DNA of 64,000 nucleotides from SIG307 sp964545045 (lineage in GTDB: Bacteria; Bacillota; Clostridia; Lachnospirales; Lachnospiraceae): the NCBI GenBank assembly GCA_964545045.1, contig CAZJEN010000016.1, positions 1-64,000 of the forward strand, written 5' to 3'. Below, piece by piece: positions 15,202-25,200 of the stretch (positions are counted from its first letter, which is position 1; every line of letters starts with the position of its first letter). Under the pieces are notes generated by a model, which was given only the letters and a program-made list of their open reading frames with translations, had not been told where the DNA came from and did no database searches. The position numbers and the translations under genes are program-made.

Positions 15202-16389
15202 ATGGAAAAAAGAATGACATCGGGGGAAATCGCGAAGAAAACCGGCGTTTCCCAGAAGACGGTTCGCTTATATGACGAAAAAGGATTGTTAAAACCCAGC
15301 GGGTATTCCCAAGGGAATTACCGGCTGTATGATACCGAAGCGCTGGCGGTGCTGGAGAAAATCATTGCCTTGAAGCAAATCGGATTTTCCTTGGAGGAGA
15401 TTCACGATAATCTGGCGGCAGAGAAGGAAGTGGATATTACAGACGTGTTGACAAGGCAGTTAAAGGCTTTGGAGGCCAGACGCTATGAAATCGAGAAGGC
15501 CATTGCCAGCATCAATAGCGTACTTCTTAGGGAAGCGGAGCCGGATTGGGATTCGGTGGCGGAGATTGTGAAAGCTATGCAGACGGACCAGAGGTCGGAT
15601 GTAAACCATTTTCAGGCACTTTTACACAATGCGGGACAGGATTGGTACGTGACAATTTATAAGTCGCTGGAATTGAAGGAAAAAACAAGGGTTCTGGATC
15701 TTGGTTGCGGCTATGGAAAACTTTGGCGTAATAACTGGTCCGAAATCCCGGCGGGAGTAGTCGTGGACGGATATGATCTGCAGGGAAGCTGGGCAGACGA
15801 TTTTGCAGGCTATGTAGAGCAGAATAAGGATAACTTGACGGATGGTACGGAAGTAGAGGTATGGTTTGAGGATATAGAGTCAGAGACCACATGGGAGGAG
15901 ATTGAAGGGAAAACAGGACAGAGGGGAGGCTATGGCCTTGTAATTGCTCACTATCTGCTGGACTTTATCAAAGACAGAGAAGCATTTCTTTCGCGGACAG
16001 CAAATGCGCTGGCTCCCACTGGAATGTGTTCCGTAAACGGAGCAAGTGTAAGTCGTGAGCACGGGTTTTGGCAGGATGTCTTTGGAAAACTACAGATGAA
16101 GACTGATTTTTTTGTGGAACGGAAGAAACGTGCAGAAGAGAAGCGTACGGAGTTCCGGGAGTTACTTTCAAAGTACTTCTCCAAGGTGGAGAATGTGACG
16201 CTGGAGAGCTGGATGCGCTATACAGACGGTACGGAAGTATATGCATATTTGATTGAACGCTACCCGCAAGCAAAGAAGTATCTGGTGGAGCATGAGGCGG
16301 TGTTAAAAGAATATTTCACTATGGAAATAAAGGAAAAAGGCGCTTTTATGCTACCGAAGAGCACGGACTTTCAACATTGCTATAAGTAG
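15202..16389 (+). CDS. MerR family regulator fused to a SAM-dependent methyltransferase
   Basis: About 395 residues. Residues 1-70 form a MerR winged helix (SGEIAKKTGVSQKTVRLYDE, NYRLYD), followed by the dimerising coiled coil (about 80-115). From about residue 160 comes a class I methyltransferase with motif I LDLGCGYGKLW and a YGLVIAHYLLDF acidic/hydrophobic motif. The effector domain of a normal MerR is thus replaced by an apparent enzyme. ATG 15202 is chosen with GGAGG 6 bases upstream; ATG 15196 lies directly on the RBS. It may link sensing or modifying a small molecule to transcription; the substrate is unknown. The promoter upstream has the MerR 19-base spacer. Confidence 0.9.
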   Translation: MEKRMTSGEIAKKTGVSQKTVRLYDEKGLLKPSGYSQGNYRLYDTEALAVLEKIIALKQIGFSLEEIHDNLAAEKEVDITDVLTRQLKALEARRYEIEKAIASINSVLLREAEPDWDSVAEIVKAMQTDQRSDVNHFQALLHNAGQDWYVTIYKSLELKEKTRVLDLGCGYGKLWRNNWSEIPAGVVVDGYDLQGSWADDFAGYVEQNKDNLTDGTEVEVWFEDIESETTWEEIEGKTGQRGGYGLVIAHYLLDFIKDREAFLSRTANALAPTGMCSVNGASVSREHGFWQDVFGKLQMKTDFFVERKKRAEEKRTEFRELLSKYFSKVENVTLESWMRYTDGTEVYAYLIERYPQAKKYLVEHEAVLKEYFTMEIKEKGAFMLPKSTDFQHCYK

Positions 16390-16432
16390 ATTTATCTGCT
16401 GTTTGACGATATCAGGGAAAGGATGAAATGGG

Positions 16433-17002
16433 ATGACAACGATATATTTTGTGCGCCATGCGGAACCGAATTACGACAATCATGACGATATGACGAGAGA
16501 ACTTTCGGAGAAAGGCTTAAAGGACAGGGCTTTGGTGACGGCATTTTTACAGGACAAACAGATTGATGTGGTGTTGTCAAGTCCGTTTAAGCGGGCGGTG
16601 GATACGGTGCGGGAGTTTGCGGAGTTGCAGGGCTTTGAAATCGAGATTATTGAGGATTTCAGAGAGCGTCGCATTGACAACTGTTGGATTGAGGATTTTA
16701 AAGGCTTCTGTAAGAAACAGTGGGAGGATTTCTCTTATAAGCTGTCGGACGGAGAATGTTTACACGAGGTTCAGACGAGAAATATTGTGGCATTGAAGGC
16801 TGTGTTAAAGCGGTATGAGGGAAAGAATCTTGTGGTGGGGAGCCACGGAACGGCCCTGAGTACAATTATCAATTATTATGATAAGTCCTTCAGGCATCCG
16901 CAGTTTGAGGAAATCAGAGGCCTGATGCCTTGGGTGGTGCAGTTTTGCTTTGATGGAGAGGAATGTGTAGCGATTCGGAAGTATAACGTATTTGAAGGAT
17001 AG
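16433..17002 (+). CDS. Histidine phosphatase family protein
   Basis: A 189-residue phosphoglycerate-mutase-like phosphatase. The catalytic RHA motif is at FVRHAEP (residue about 8), a second conserved arginine in LSSPFKRAVDT, and the second histidine in VVGSHGTAL near residue 140. Small-molecule phosphate ester hydrolysis in the cytoplasm is likely. The nucleoside phosphorylase gene follows 10 bases after its stop, so a role in nucleotide or sugar-phosphate turnover is plausible but inferred. Confidence 0.9.
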   Translation: MTTIYFVRHAEPNYDNHDDMTRELSEKGLKDRALVTAFLQDKQIDVVLSSPFKRAVDTVREFAELQGFEIEIIEDFRERRIDNCWIEDFKGFCKKQWEDFSYKLSDGECLHEVQTRNIVALKAVLKRYEGKNLVVGSHGTALSTIINYYDKSFRHPQFEEIRGLMPWVVQFCFDGEECVAIRKYNVFEG

Positions 17003-17012
17003 AGGTGAGCTT

Positions 17013-17807
17013 ATGAAAGAAAAAATGAAGCGGATTATGGACAAGTTCCATCAATATAACTCGGAGCATATGGCATTGCAGGCATTCGGTTTGCGGGATG
17101 ATGTGGAGTATGATGCGCTGGTGGTGGCGCCAAGCTTTTCCCCGTACAAGCTGAAGATGGAGCGGTTCTGTAAGGTGACGACCTTGAAAGAAGGCGCTTA
17201 TATTGCGGGTTATCTGGTGGAGAAGGATGACTTGAAGATTGCCTGGGTGAAGACCGCATCTTGTGCGGGAAATTTGATTGACCATGTGTCAGTGTGTGCA
17301 GAGCTTACCTTTAAAACGATGATTTTTATCGGTGCGGTAGGTGCGTTAAAGAAGGAATTTGAACTGGGAGATGTTTGTACGCCGTCCTATTCCATATCCG
17401 GCGGTTACACCAATACCTATCTGAAGGAATCCCTGAGGGATTTTGTATCGTTTGAAAAGGTAGTGCCGGAAATGTCCTTTATTGATGAAGTGGTTGACAT
17501 AGGAAAGAAGAAGGGGTATGATATCAGGAAATCTTCCGTGTTCTGTACGGATTCCATTGCACTGGAATACTATCACTTGGACGAAATCCGGGAGTTTAAT
17601 ACGGACTTGATTGAGATGGAAACGGCCTCCTTTTACCTGATGGCAGATTTGTTGGAAGTGCCGAGCGTGGCACTTTTGGTGGTATCGGATAATTCCGCAA
17701 CCGGTACGGCTCTGGTAGGGCGTACCGAGGAGGAAGAAGAGCGATACAATCGGGGAAGAAGTGTGGTGTTACCGGATATGATATTGACGCTTGCAGAGAG
17801 AAAGTAA
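17013..17807 (+). CDS. Nucleoside phosphorylase superfamily protein (first copy)
   Basis: About 264 residues in the PNP/UDP family, which cleaves nucleosides with phosphate. Seen: the glycine-rich FIGAVGALKKEF near residue 107, and the purine/pyrimidine-site motif LIEMETASFY near residue 200 followed by VVSDNS. ATG 17013 has GAGGTGAG at good spacing; an upstream start at 16992 would overlap the phosphatase gene and has no RBS. The substrate base cannot be told from motifs alone. A second, dissimilar member lies two genes downstream. Confidence 0.85.
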   Translation: MKEKMKRIMDKFHQYNSEHMALQAFGLRDDVEYDALVVAPSFSPYKLKMERFCKVTTLKEGAYIAGYLVEKDDLKIAWVKTASCAGNLIDHVSVCAELTFKTMIFIGAVGALKKEFELGDVCTPSYSISGGYTNTYLKESLRDFVSFEKVVPEMSFIDEVVDIGKKKGYDIRKSSVFCTDSIALEYYHLDEIREFNTDLIEMETASFYLMADLLEVPSVALLVVSDNSATGTALVGRTEEEEERYNRGRSVVLPDMILTLAERK

Positions 17808-17849
17808 GAGAAATGTATTTACAGATTTGAGTTATAGGAGGAAAAAGCT

Positions 17850-18401
17850 ATGGAGCATAAGGGAACCAAGAGATTAGAAACCGACCGTTTGATTTTACGT
17901 CGCTACACAGAGAGTGACGCGGACCTGATGTACAAAAACTGGGCCTCGGACCCGGAGGTGTCCAAGTATTTGACCTGGCCTACCCATAGCAGCGTAGAGG
18001 TGACGAAGTCTCTTGTAATGGACTGGATTGCACGTTATGAGAATCCGGATTATTATAACTGGGTCATTGAGTTAAAGGAGACCGGCGAGGTTGTGGGCAA
18101 CATTTCCGTGGTGCAGATAAAGGAAAGAGCAGAAGCTGTCGAAATCGGGTACTGCATGGGGAAGGATTGGTGGGGGCGCCAAATTATGCCGGAAGCCTTG
18201 ACGGAGGTTATGCGGTACTTGTTTGATGAGGTAGGCATGAACCGTGTGGCGGCATGTCATGACAGCAATAATCCAAAGTCCGGCAGAGTCATGCAGAAGG
18301 CAGGTATGAAGTACGAGGGAACCTTGCGTGGCGCCGGACGGAACAATCAGGGTATTATGGATCAGGTTTGGTACGGACTGTTAAAGGCGGACAGAGAGTA
18401 G
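17850..18401 (+). CDS. GNAT N-acetyltransferase (RimJ/RimL type)
   Basis: A 183-residue acetyltransferase. It opens with ETDRLILRRYTESDADLMY and contains the acetyl-CoA region (EIGYCMGKDWWGRQIMPEAL) and the NPKSGRVMQKAGM motif near residue 145, all typical of the RimJ/RimL-like subgroup that acetylates protein N-termini or small amines. Substrate unknown. AGGAGG lies 9 bases before the ATG; the gene sits between two nucleoside phosphorylase genes. Confidence 0.9.
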   Translation: MEHKGTKRLETDRLILRRYTESDADLMYKNWASDPEVSKYLTWPTHSSVEVTKSLVMDWIARYENPDYYNWVIELKETGEVVGNISVVQIKERAEAVEIGYCMGKDWWGRQIMPEALTEVMRYLFDEVGMNRVAACHDSNNPKSGRVMQKAGMKYEGTLRGAGRNNQGIMDQVWYGLLKADRE

Positions 18402-18464
18402 AAACCGGAGATATTGTCTCAAAGGTCATCCTATAGTTGAAAGCGTAGTTGTGGAGGTGAAAAA

Positions 18465-19229
18465 ATGGCATTACATAAACATGAAATACCGATTTTAGAG
18501 TATGATGACAGTGAAGTTTCGGTGATTATGCCGACCCATCAGGAGTTGAGCTTTCAGCTGCCGGAGAAACTGGTATATGCGTTCTTGGGTGAAGTGACGG
18601 ATAACTATGCCAAGAAGTTGGGGCTTACTCCGGTTGCACAGTTTGTGTCGGAAACGAAGCATTATCCGGTGTATGTGACGGAGTACAAAGGAGAACAAAT
18701 CGGTATCTGTCAGGCACCGGTAGGAGCTGCTGCGGCACAGATACTGGACTGGCTTATCGGATACGGGGCGAAAAAGGTGTTAGCCACAGGCTGTTGCGGC
18801 GCTTTAATTGATTTACCGGAAAATATGTTTCTGGTTCCGACGAAAGCCTTGCGGGATGAAGGTGCGTCCTATCATTATTTGCCGCCGGCAAGATATGCGG
18901 AAATCAATCCGAAGGTGCTGGACGCCATAGAAGGAGCTATGAAAAAGCTTGGCCTTCCGTATACGGAGTGTGTTACTTGGACTACGGACGGTTTCTACAG
19001 AGAAACAGCAGCATTGGTAGAGTATCGAAGAGAAGAAGGATGTACCGTGGTGGAAATGGAATGCTCTGCGTTGGCGGCATGTGCACAATTTCGAGGTGTG
19101 GAATTCGGACAAATTTTATATACGGCGGATACGTTGGTAAATACAGAAACCTATGATGAAAGAGGTTGGGGAGAGGAATCCATTGAAAAGGCACTGTATA
19201 TTTGCCTGGATGTGATTGGGGAACTGTAG
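18465..19229 (+). CDS. Nucleoside phosphorylase, uridine-phosphorylase-like (second copy)
   Basis: A 254-residue PNP/UDP family enzyme. The phosphate-site region VGAAAAQILDWLIGYGAKKV and VLATGCCGAL (residues 85-115) and the nucleoside-site motif VVEMECSALAACAQFRG (residues 192-208) are well preserved; the Glu-Met-Glu arrangement is that of uridine phosphorylase. AGGTG precedes ATG 18465. It has little similarity to the copy at 17013. Both would work in nucleoside salvage in the cytoplasm. Confidence 0.88.
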   Translation: MALHKHEIPILEYDDSEVSVIMPTHQELSFQLPEKLVYAFLGEVTDNYAKKLGLTPVAQFVSETKHYPVYVTEYKGEQIGICQAPVGAAAAQILDWLIGYGAKKVLATGCCGALIDLPENMFLVPTKALRDEGASYHYLPPARYAEINPKVLDAIEGAMKKLGLPYTECVTWTTDGFYRETAALVEYRREEGCTVVEMECSALAACAQFRGVEFGQILYTADTLVNTETYDERGWGEESIEKALYICLDVIGEL

Positions 19230-19410
19230 TATTTCGATATGGATAAGTACCGGGATTCGAAAGAAGTGGTCAGGGTAAGATAGTCGGATAAAAGTCTCAT
19301 AAAATAGGAATACTGGGAATAAACTGGATAATAGTCGCAAGCATCCGCATTTTGAGTGGGAGCATGCGAACAGACCCTAGATTCTTGATTCGAAAAAGGA
19401 GACTCTTGCT

Positions 19411-19593
19411 ATGAAAAATGTGAAATACTGCACAGATTTTTTTGCTTGTGGGCTTATTTCCGGAAAACGCTTTTCGGCTGTTTTGCAGGAAATGTTGGAA
19501 AAATATTCTGCGGAAGGCTGGAAGCTGCACTCTTACCGCGTAGTGGGAGCAGGGGAGATTTGTTCTGTGGTGTTTTATAAGGAAGAGGCGTAG
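19411..19593 (+). CDS. Small DUF4177-like protein
   Basis: Sixty residues with a good RBS (AAAGGAG, 8 bases before the ATG). The pattern of an N-terminal strand, a helix (FSAVLQEMLEKYSAEGWKLHSY) and two further strands ending in VVFYKE resembles the DUF4177 fold, in which a YaxEGWxL segment is typical. Function unknown. A terminator follows at 19629. The 180 bases upstream show no clear promoter. Confidence 0.65.
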   Translation: MKNVKYCTDFFACGLISGKRFSAVLQEMLEKYSAEGWKLHSYRVVGAGEICSVVFYKEEA

Positions 19594-19628
19594 AAGAATT
19601 TTCTTCTGTCGCCGAGAAAAAAAGAGTA

Positions 19629-19665
19629 AACAGACGGTGCCGGATAGCGACATCGTCTGCTTTTG
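19629..19665 (+). terminator. Terminator
   Basis: CAGACGGTG (19631-19639) pairs with CATCGTCTG (19651-19659) with one G-U, followed by TTTT. Confidence 0.8.
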
Positions 19666-19704
19666 CTCTATAGGAAATTGCGCATTTCCGAGTTTCTTGT
19701 TTTG

Positions 19705-20528
19705 TTACTGCGCGCTCAGTCGACGCTTTCTGTGTAATGTGTACGTCATGACAACCAATAATGCTAACATTGCCAAGCTTGCAAGCGAGGAAAGCAAGCA
19801 GTCCATCAACAAGAAGGAATCACGCATCCGGAAGGACGATAGGAAGCGGTTAAAGCATGCAATGATACCGATTGCACCGTAGATGCCGCTTGCAATATAA
19901 AGCGGAACCGGACTTGTGGCTTGTTTTCTTGCAAAAAAGCGGATACAGAATAGCAAACATAACAAATTCGGTATAATTGTACCTACGAGATAAAACAGAA
20001 TGAATTCGCCTCTTAAGGAGAAGATGGATAAGATTCCCGTCAAGAGAGGAATGCCGAAATATCCGCAGTAGATAGCAAGTGTTGTTTTGGCATTTAAGCG
20101 GTCAAACAGTGCAGTAAACATGCTGATACCAAAAAGGATGGTAAGTAAGAAGCATTTCGGCGTTTCACTACTATAAAACAGTTTACCGTCGTGACCAAAG
20201 GTAAAATTGGTCAGCTGTATCATACTGAGAAACAGCATGCTCATGAAAGCCAGTCCCAGTAAAATGAGTTGAGCTCTTTTTGAGGTGGAATTCTCGATGA
20301 TTACACTCTTTTGGGCATAGAGTTTCATATCATCATCCGTCAGTAATTCATCCAAAGACACCTCCAAAAACTGTGCCATCTTCTTTGCGGTCATCAGGTC
20401 GGGTAACGGGAGCCTCCCTCCCAACGGGACACTGCCTGTCTGGTGACATATAAATGATCCGCCAAGGTTTGTTGCGTATATCCTTTTTGTTCTCTTACAT
20501 TTTTTTAATTCTCTCCGAATTCAGCCAT
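19705..20528 (-). pseudogene. Broken XRE regulator with six-helix membrane domain
   Basis: Starting from ATG 20528 (RBS AGGAAG) the frame reads MAEFGEN, then TAA, then KNVREQKGYTQQTLADHLYV and TRQAVSRWEGGSRYP, a normal XRE helix-turn-helix with an in-frame stop at codon 8. One base is then missing near 20400; the other frame continues DLMTAKKMAQFLEVSLDELL and a C-terminal domain with about six membrane helices ending at 19705. So there is one nonsense change and one single-base deletion inside the DNA-binding domain. The downstream 239-codon frame might still be translated from an internal start but would lack most of the HTH. Sequencing error is an alternative, though two independent errors are needed. 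Confidence 0.75.
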
Positions 20529-20687
20529 AAAAAACTTCCTTTCCGTGTTATACTTTTTTTGTTGCTTGCTGCAGCATCCTCATTGTACCGCACCTGGTGC
20601 AAAAAGGAAAGCAACACCTGAGATTTTGGCGTGTTGACACTATGGAAACATGCAGAAAGTCAGTGTTTTCGGGGATTCCTGTAAACG

Positions 20688-21764
20688 TTATTCTGCGTAC
20701 TTTTTTAACTCGGCAACAATCTTCCGGAACTCTTCCATATCCCGCACAAAGTCGAAGCGTTTCGCTTCCAATGTTTTCAGACTTATGTTGCAGCAATTTC
20801 CTGTATAGTTTTTTAAGGTGTCTGCTTGCTTGTGCTGAACACGGTTGATCATCGGAGCGGTGTAGTTCATGTCTTGCAGGGTTGCTTCCGTAACGGAATA
20901 GTAGCAGTTTTCCTTTAATGCTTCCAGTGTGTGTGCGGCGTCGCCAAGCTCCGCATACAAAAGAGCAATGCAACGATAATGCTGAGAAATATAGTTTGCA
21001 TAAAAGCCCACATTTCCGTCCGAAAACAGTCGTTTATAAATATCAATGGAAAATTGATGGGCTTCAATGGTTTCTTCCGGGGAAAAGTTTCCCTTTGTAG
21101 CAATCTGTAAAGCGGTCATTGCGGCAGATTGAATCAGGGACATCAGATATTCCTGACCTTCTTTCACACCTTCTTCCCCTTCCAGAACATAGGAACGAAG
21201 TTCTTTTCTTGTCGCATAAAAGCTTCCGCCCATGTCTGCATATTGTAGGGCTTTTTCATTGTCATTGCCCTTGCAGGTGTAACATAAAACTTGAATTGCG
21301 TCTTCACGTTGTTTTGTGTCGGTGGACTTTTGTAAAATTGCTTCGCCGAGGGCAATGATGCGCTCGGCCTTTTCCGGCGGACAAGGATATTCCCCGTCCC
21401 GGTTGATGGCATACATCAGCTCCAACAACACACGACAGTCGTTTGGAAACTCTGCATATGCCTTTTCCCAAAGTGCAAGATTCTTAGCATTCTCTCCGGT
21501 ATGTTTGTAGACCTTGCTCTCTGTGATATAACCGTTGATGACATCGTCGATTCTTGCTTTGTCCACGCAAAGCAACTCATCCACGGTCACATCAAAGTAC
21601 AGTGCAAGCTTTGGTAACAGTGTAATATCCGGGAAGCCCTCACCCCGTTCCCATTTGCCCACCGATTGCGGCGTAATCCCCAGATGATTGGCAAGAGTCT
21701 CCTGGGTAACATTTTTCTGTTGACGTAGAGTACGCAGCTTGTCCTTTATCATAATCTCCATCAT
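20688..21764 (-). CDS. XRE family regulator with helical/TPR-like domain
   Basis: A 358-residue protein with an XRE helix-turn-helix at residues about 6-62 (TQETLANHLGITPQSVGKWE) and a long helical repeat region. Same architecture as the gene at 12661-13818, with which it shares the EEFPN/AEFPN-type first repeat after the HTH, so the two are probably paralogues. AAAGGTG lies 6 bases upstream of tandem ATG codons (21764/21761). It lies just upstream of the broken XRE-membrane gene on the same strand. Target genes are unknown; the neighbouring cluster is a reasonable guess. Confidence 0.87.
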   Translation of the reverse strand: MMEIMIKDKLRTLRQQKNVTQETLANHLGITPQSVGKWERGEGFPDITLLPKLALYFDVTVDELLCVDKARIDDVINGYITESKVYKHTGENAKNLALWEKAYAEFPNDCRVLLELMYAINRDGEYPCPPEKAERIIALGEAILQKSTDTKQREDAIQVLCYTCKGNDNEKALQYADMGGSFYATRKELRSYVLEGEEGVKEGQEYLMSLIQSAAMTALQIATKGNFSPEETIEAHQFSIDIYKRLFSDGNVGFYANYISQHYRCIALLYAELGDAAHTLEALKENCYYSVTEATLQDMNYTAPMINRVQHKQADTLKNYTGNCCNISLKTLEAKRFDFVRDMEEFRKIVAELKKYAE

Positions 21765-21919
21765 AAAATCACCTTTCTGTTTTGAATGGTAAGCGCTTAA
21801 CCTGACTATATTATAGCGGGAAAAGGGGAACGATTCAAGAACCGTGAAGTATAGGAAGGGGTGGAAAAAGCAACGGGAAGTTGTGTATGGAATCAGAGAT
21901 ATTATTATGGGAAAAAATC

Positions 21920-22281
21920 GGCCATCGCCTAGAAGAGTAGAACAGGCCTTGTCTTTTTGTGTGCTTTTATTGAGGACTATAAGAACAAGAACTCCGGTGC
22001 CATTACTGTTGTTCGAACTTTGTGCAGGATATTAGACTTTCTTATTACTTCGATAGTAAATAGCAACGCTCGGACAGGACGTCCGAGTGAGCCCGCCATA
22101 AGGCATGGATGCTGCATCAGGGCGGTTGCGTTATTTTGTTATATATTTCCCCGAAGTAATTAGAAAGACTTATATCCGTAACAGGAGAGAACGGCAGTAA
22201 TGGCACCGGAGTTCTTGCATAAGAGCCCTACACAGAAGCACACAAAAAACAAGGCCACCCCACTGTTTCGGTGCGATGGCC
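21920..22281. repeat. Long imperfect inverted repeat with structured centre
   Basis: The 530-base gap between the XRE gene and carB is largely one inverted repeat. The left arm (21920-22052) and right arm (22152-22281) are about 70 percent identical when one is reversed. Both outer ends begin GGCCATCGC and carry a terminator-like hairpin, and a 23-base block (21988-22010 versus 22195-22217) is identical. The 99-base centre folds further: CTCGGAC/GTCCGAG (22069-22087), CCGCC/GGCGG (22093-22125) and GCAAC/GTTGC closing both. No credible protein is encoded. It could be a MITE-like element or a structured RNA. Confidence 0.75.
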
Positions 22282-22284
22282 TTT
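22243..22284 (-). terminator. carB terminator
   Basis: On the minus strand GGCCATCGCACC (22281-22270) pairs with GTGGGGTGGCC (22263-22253) with small bulges, followed by TTGTTTTTT. It is also the outer end of the right arm of the long inverted repeat. Confidence 0.8.
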
Positions 22285-22296
22285 AGAATACCTATT

Positions 22297-25200
22297 TTAC
22301 TTATCCTTAATTTCGCTGTGTAACTGCTGCAAGGACTTAATCTCACGGTTACCGTGCTTGCGTACGGACTGGATACCCTTTGCGGTAGCTCTTGCCGCAG
22401 CAGCGGTAGTCATATACGGAATTTTGCCCTTGATGGCTGCCTTACGCAGGTAGCTGTCGTCGTTTACGCTATCCTTGCCTGCCGGGGAATTGATGATTAA
22501 ATCAATGTCACCGTTGGTAATCATGTCAAGGATGTTCGGACGACCCTCGGAAAGCTTCTTCACCAGTTCTGCTTCGATGCCTGCATCGGTAATTACCTTG
22601 TGGGTATTGCCGGTAGCGAGAAGTCTAAAGCCGCTGTCGGAAAGCATCTGAGCAACTTCTACGATATCTTCCTTATCCTTACGGTTTACGGAGATAAGTG
22701 CGGTGCCGCTAAGCGGGAGCTTGGACTGGGTAGCTTCCTGTGCCTTGTAGAAGGCTTCGCCGTAGGAAAGAGCAAGTCCTAATACTTCACCGGTGGAACG
22801 CATTTCCGGTCCGAGAATCGGGTCAACCTCCGGGAACATGTTGAACGGGAAAACAGCTTCCTTAACACCGTAGTACGGGATGTCCTGTTCCTTTAAGTTA
22901 GCCACCGGAGACGGACGACCGGTCAACTCGGAAGTAATAATATCGGTTGCAATCGGTACCATGCGGATGTTACAAACCTTGGAAACAAGCGGAACGGTAC
23001 GGGATGCACGCGGATTTGCCTCGAGCACATAAACCTTGCCGTTCTCGATTGCGTACTGCATGTTCATAAGACCCTTAACGTGCATTTCCTCTGCAATCTT
23101 CTTGGTATATTCTTTGATGGTCTTTACATTCTCTTCGCTGATGTGTACGGAAGGAATGATACAAGCGGAGTCACCGGAGTGAACACCTGCCAGCTCGATA
23201 TGCTCCATAACAGCCGGAACGAAAGCGTGGGTACCGTCGCTGATTGCATCTGCCTCACACTCTAATGCGTGATTTAGGAAACGGTCAATCAAAATCGGAC
23301 GATCCGGGGTAACGCCTACAGCAGCATTCATGTAGTTCACCATAGCCTCGTCATCGTAAACCACTTCCATGCCGCGGCCGCCTAATACGTAGGACGGACG
23401 AACCATAGCCGGGTAACCAATCTTATGAGCAATTTCAAGAGCCTCTTCAACGGTGGTAGCCATACCGGACTCCGGCATCGGAATCTCTAACTTATCCATC
23501 ATTTCACGGAATAAGTCACGGTCCTCAGCTAAATCGATTACGGAAGGAGAGGTACCGAGAATCTTAACGCCGTTCTTTTCAAGGTCAGCAGCTAAGTTAA
23601 GCGGAGTCTGGCCGCCGAACTGTGCGATAACACCTAACGGCTTTTCCTTCTTGTAAATACTGAGTACGTCCTCTAAGGTAAGCGGCTCAAAGTAGAGCTT
23701 ATCGGAGGTATCGTAGTCGGTGGAAACGGTTTCCGGATTACAGTTAACGATAATCGTCTCGAAACCGAGCTTCTTTAACGCCAAAGCAGCGTGTACGCAG
23801 CAGTAGTCGAATTCGATACCCTGACCGATACGGTTCGGGCCGCCGCCGAGAATCATGATTTTCTTGGAGTCGGCGTTAATCGGGTTCTTATCCTCTGCAT
23901 TGTAGGTGGAGTAGTAGTAAGCACTGTTCTCGGTGCCGCTTACATGAACGCCTTCCCATGCCTCTTCCATGCCGATGGCAATACGACGTTCGCGAACAGA
24001 ATCCTCGGAAACACCTAAAATCTGGCTTAAGTACTTGTCGGAGAAGCCGTTCTTCTTCGCGGAGATGAGAGCTTCATCGGACGGAAGGCTGCCCTTGTTT
24101 GCTGCAAGTGCTTCTTCTTCCTCAACCAGTTCCTTCATCTGCTCGATAAAGTAGTGCTTAACCTTGGTAATATTGTGAATCTCATCCACGGTAGCGCCCT
24201 TACGAAGTGCCTCGTACATAATGAAGTGACGCTCACTGGATGCGGTAATTAACATCTGGAGGAGTTCATCCTTGGACTTAGTATCGAAGTCCTTTGCATG
24301 ACCGAGACCGTAACGACCGGTCTCAAGGCTGCGGATAGCCTTCTGGAAAGCTTCCTTGTAGGTCTTACCGATACTCATTACTTCACCTACGGCGCGCATC
24401 TGAGTACCAAGCTTGTCCTCTACGCCCTTGAACTTTTCGAATGCCCAACGTGCGAACTTGATTACGATGTAATCTCCGTCCGGCTCGTACTTGTCAAGGG
24501 TGCCGTACTTACCGCACGGAATATCCTTTAAGGTGAGACCTGCCGCCAGCATTGCGGATACAAGAGCAATCGGGAAACCGGTTGCCTTGGAAGCAAGTGC
24601 GGAAGAACGGGAGGTTCTCGGGTTGATTTCGATAACGATGATACGGTCGGAAACCGGATCATGTGCGAACTGAACGTTGGTGCCGCCGATAACTTCAACG
24701 GACTCAACAATCTTAAATGCCTGCTCCTTTAAGCGAGCCTGACACTCCTTGGAGATGGTCAGCATCGGAGCGGAACAGAAGGAGTCACCGGTGTGTACGC
24801 CCAGCGGGTCGATGTTCTCGATGAAGCAAACGGTAATCATATTATTGTCTGCGTCACGAACAACCTCAACCTCAAGCTCTTCCCAACCGAGGATGGATTC
24901 TTCTACAAGAACCTGTCCTACAAGGCTGGCCTGTAAGCCTCTTGCACATACGGTCTTTAACTCTTCCTTATTATAAACGAGGCCACCGCCTGCACCGCCC
25001 ATGGTGTATGCCGGACGGAGAACAACCGGATATCCCAACTCATCTGCAATATCAAGTGCTTCTTCTACGCTGTAAGCAACTTCACTGCGTGCCATTTCGA
25101 TGCCTAAAGCATCCATGGACTTCTTAAACTCGATACGGTCTTCACCGCGCTCGATGGCATCTACCTGAACACCGATAACCTGTACATTGTACTTGTCCAA

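Noticed and set aside
21957..22163. 68-codon frame inside the long inverted repeat
   Set aside because: No ribosome binding site, composition follows the repeat arms, and the translation has no recognisable features.
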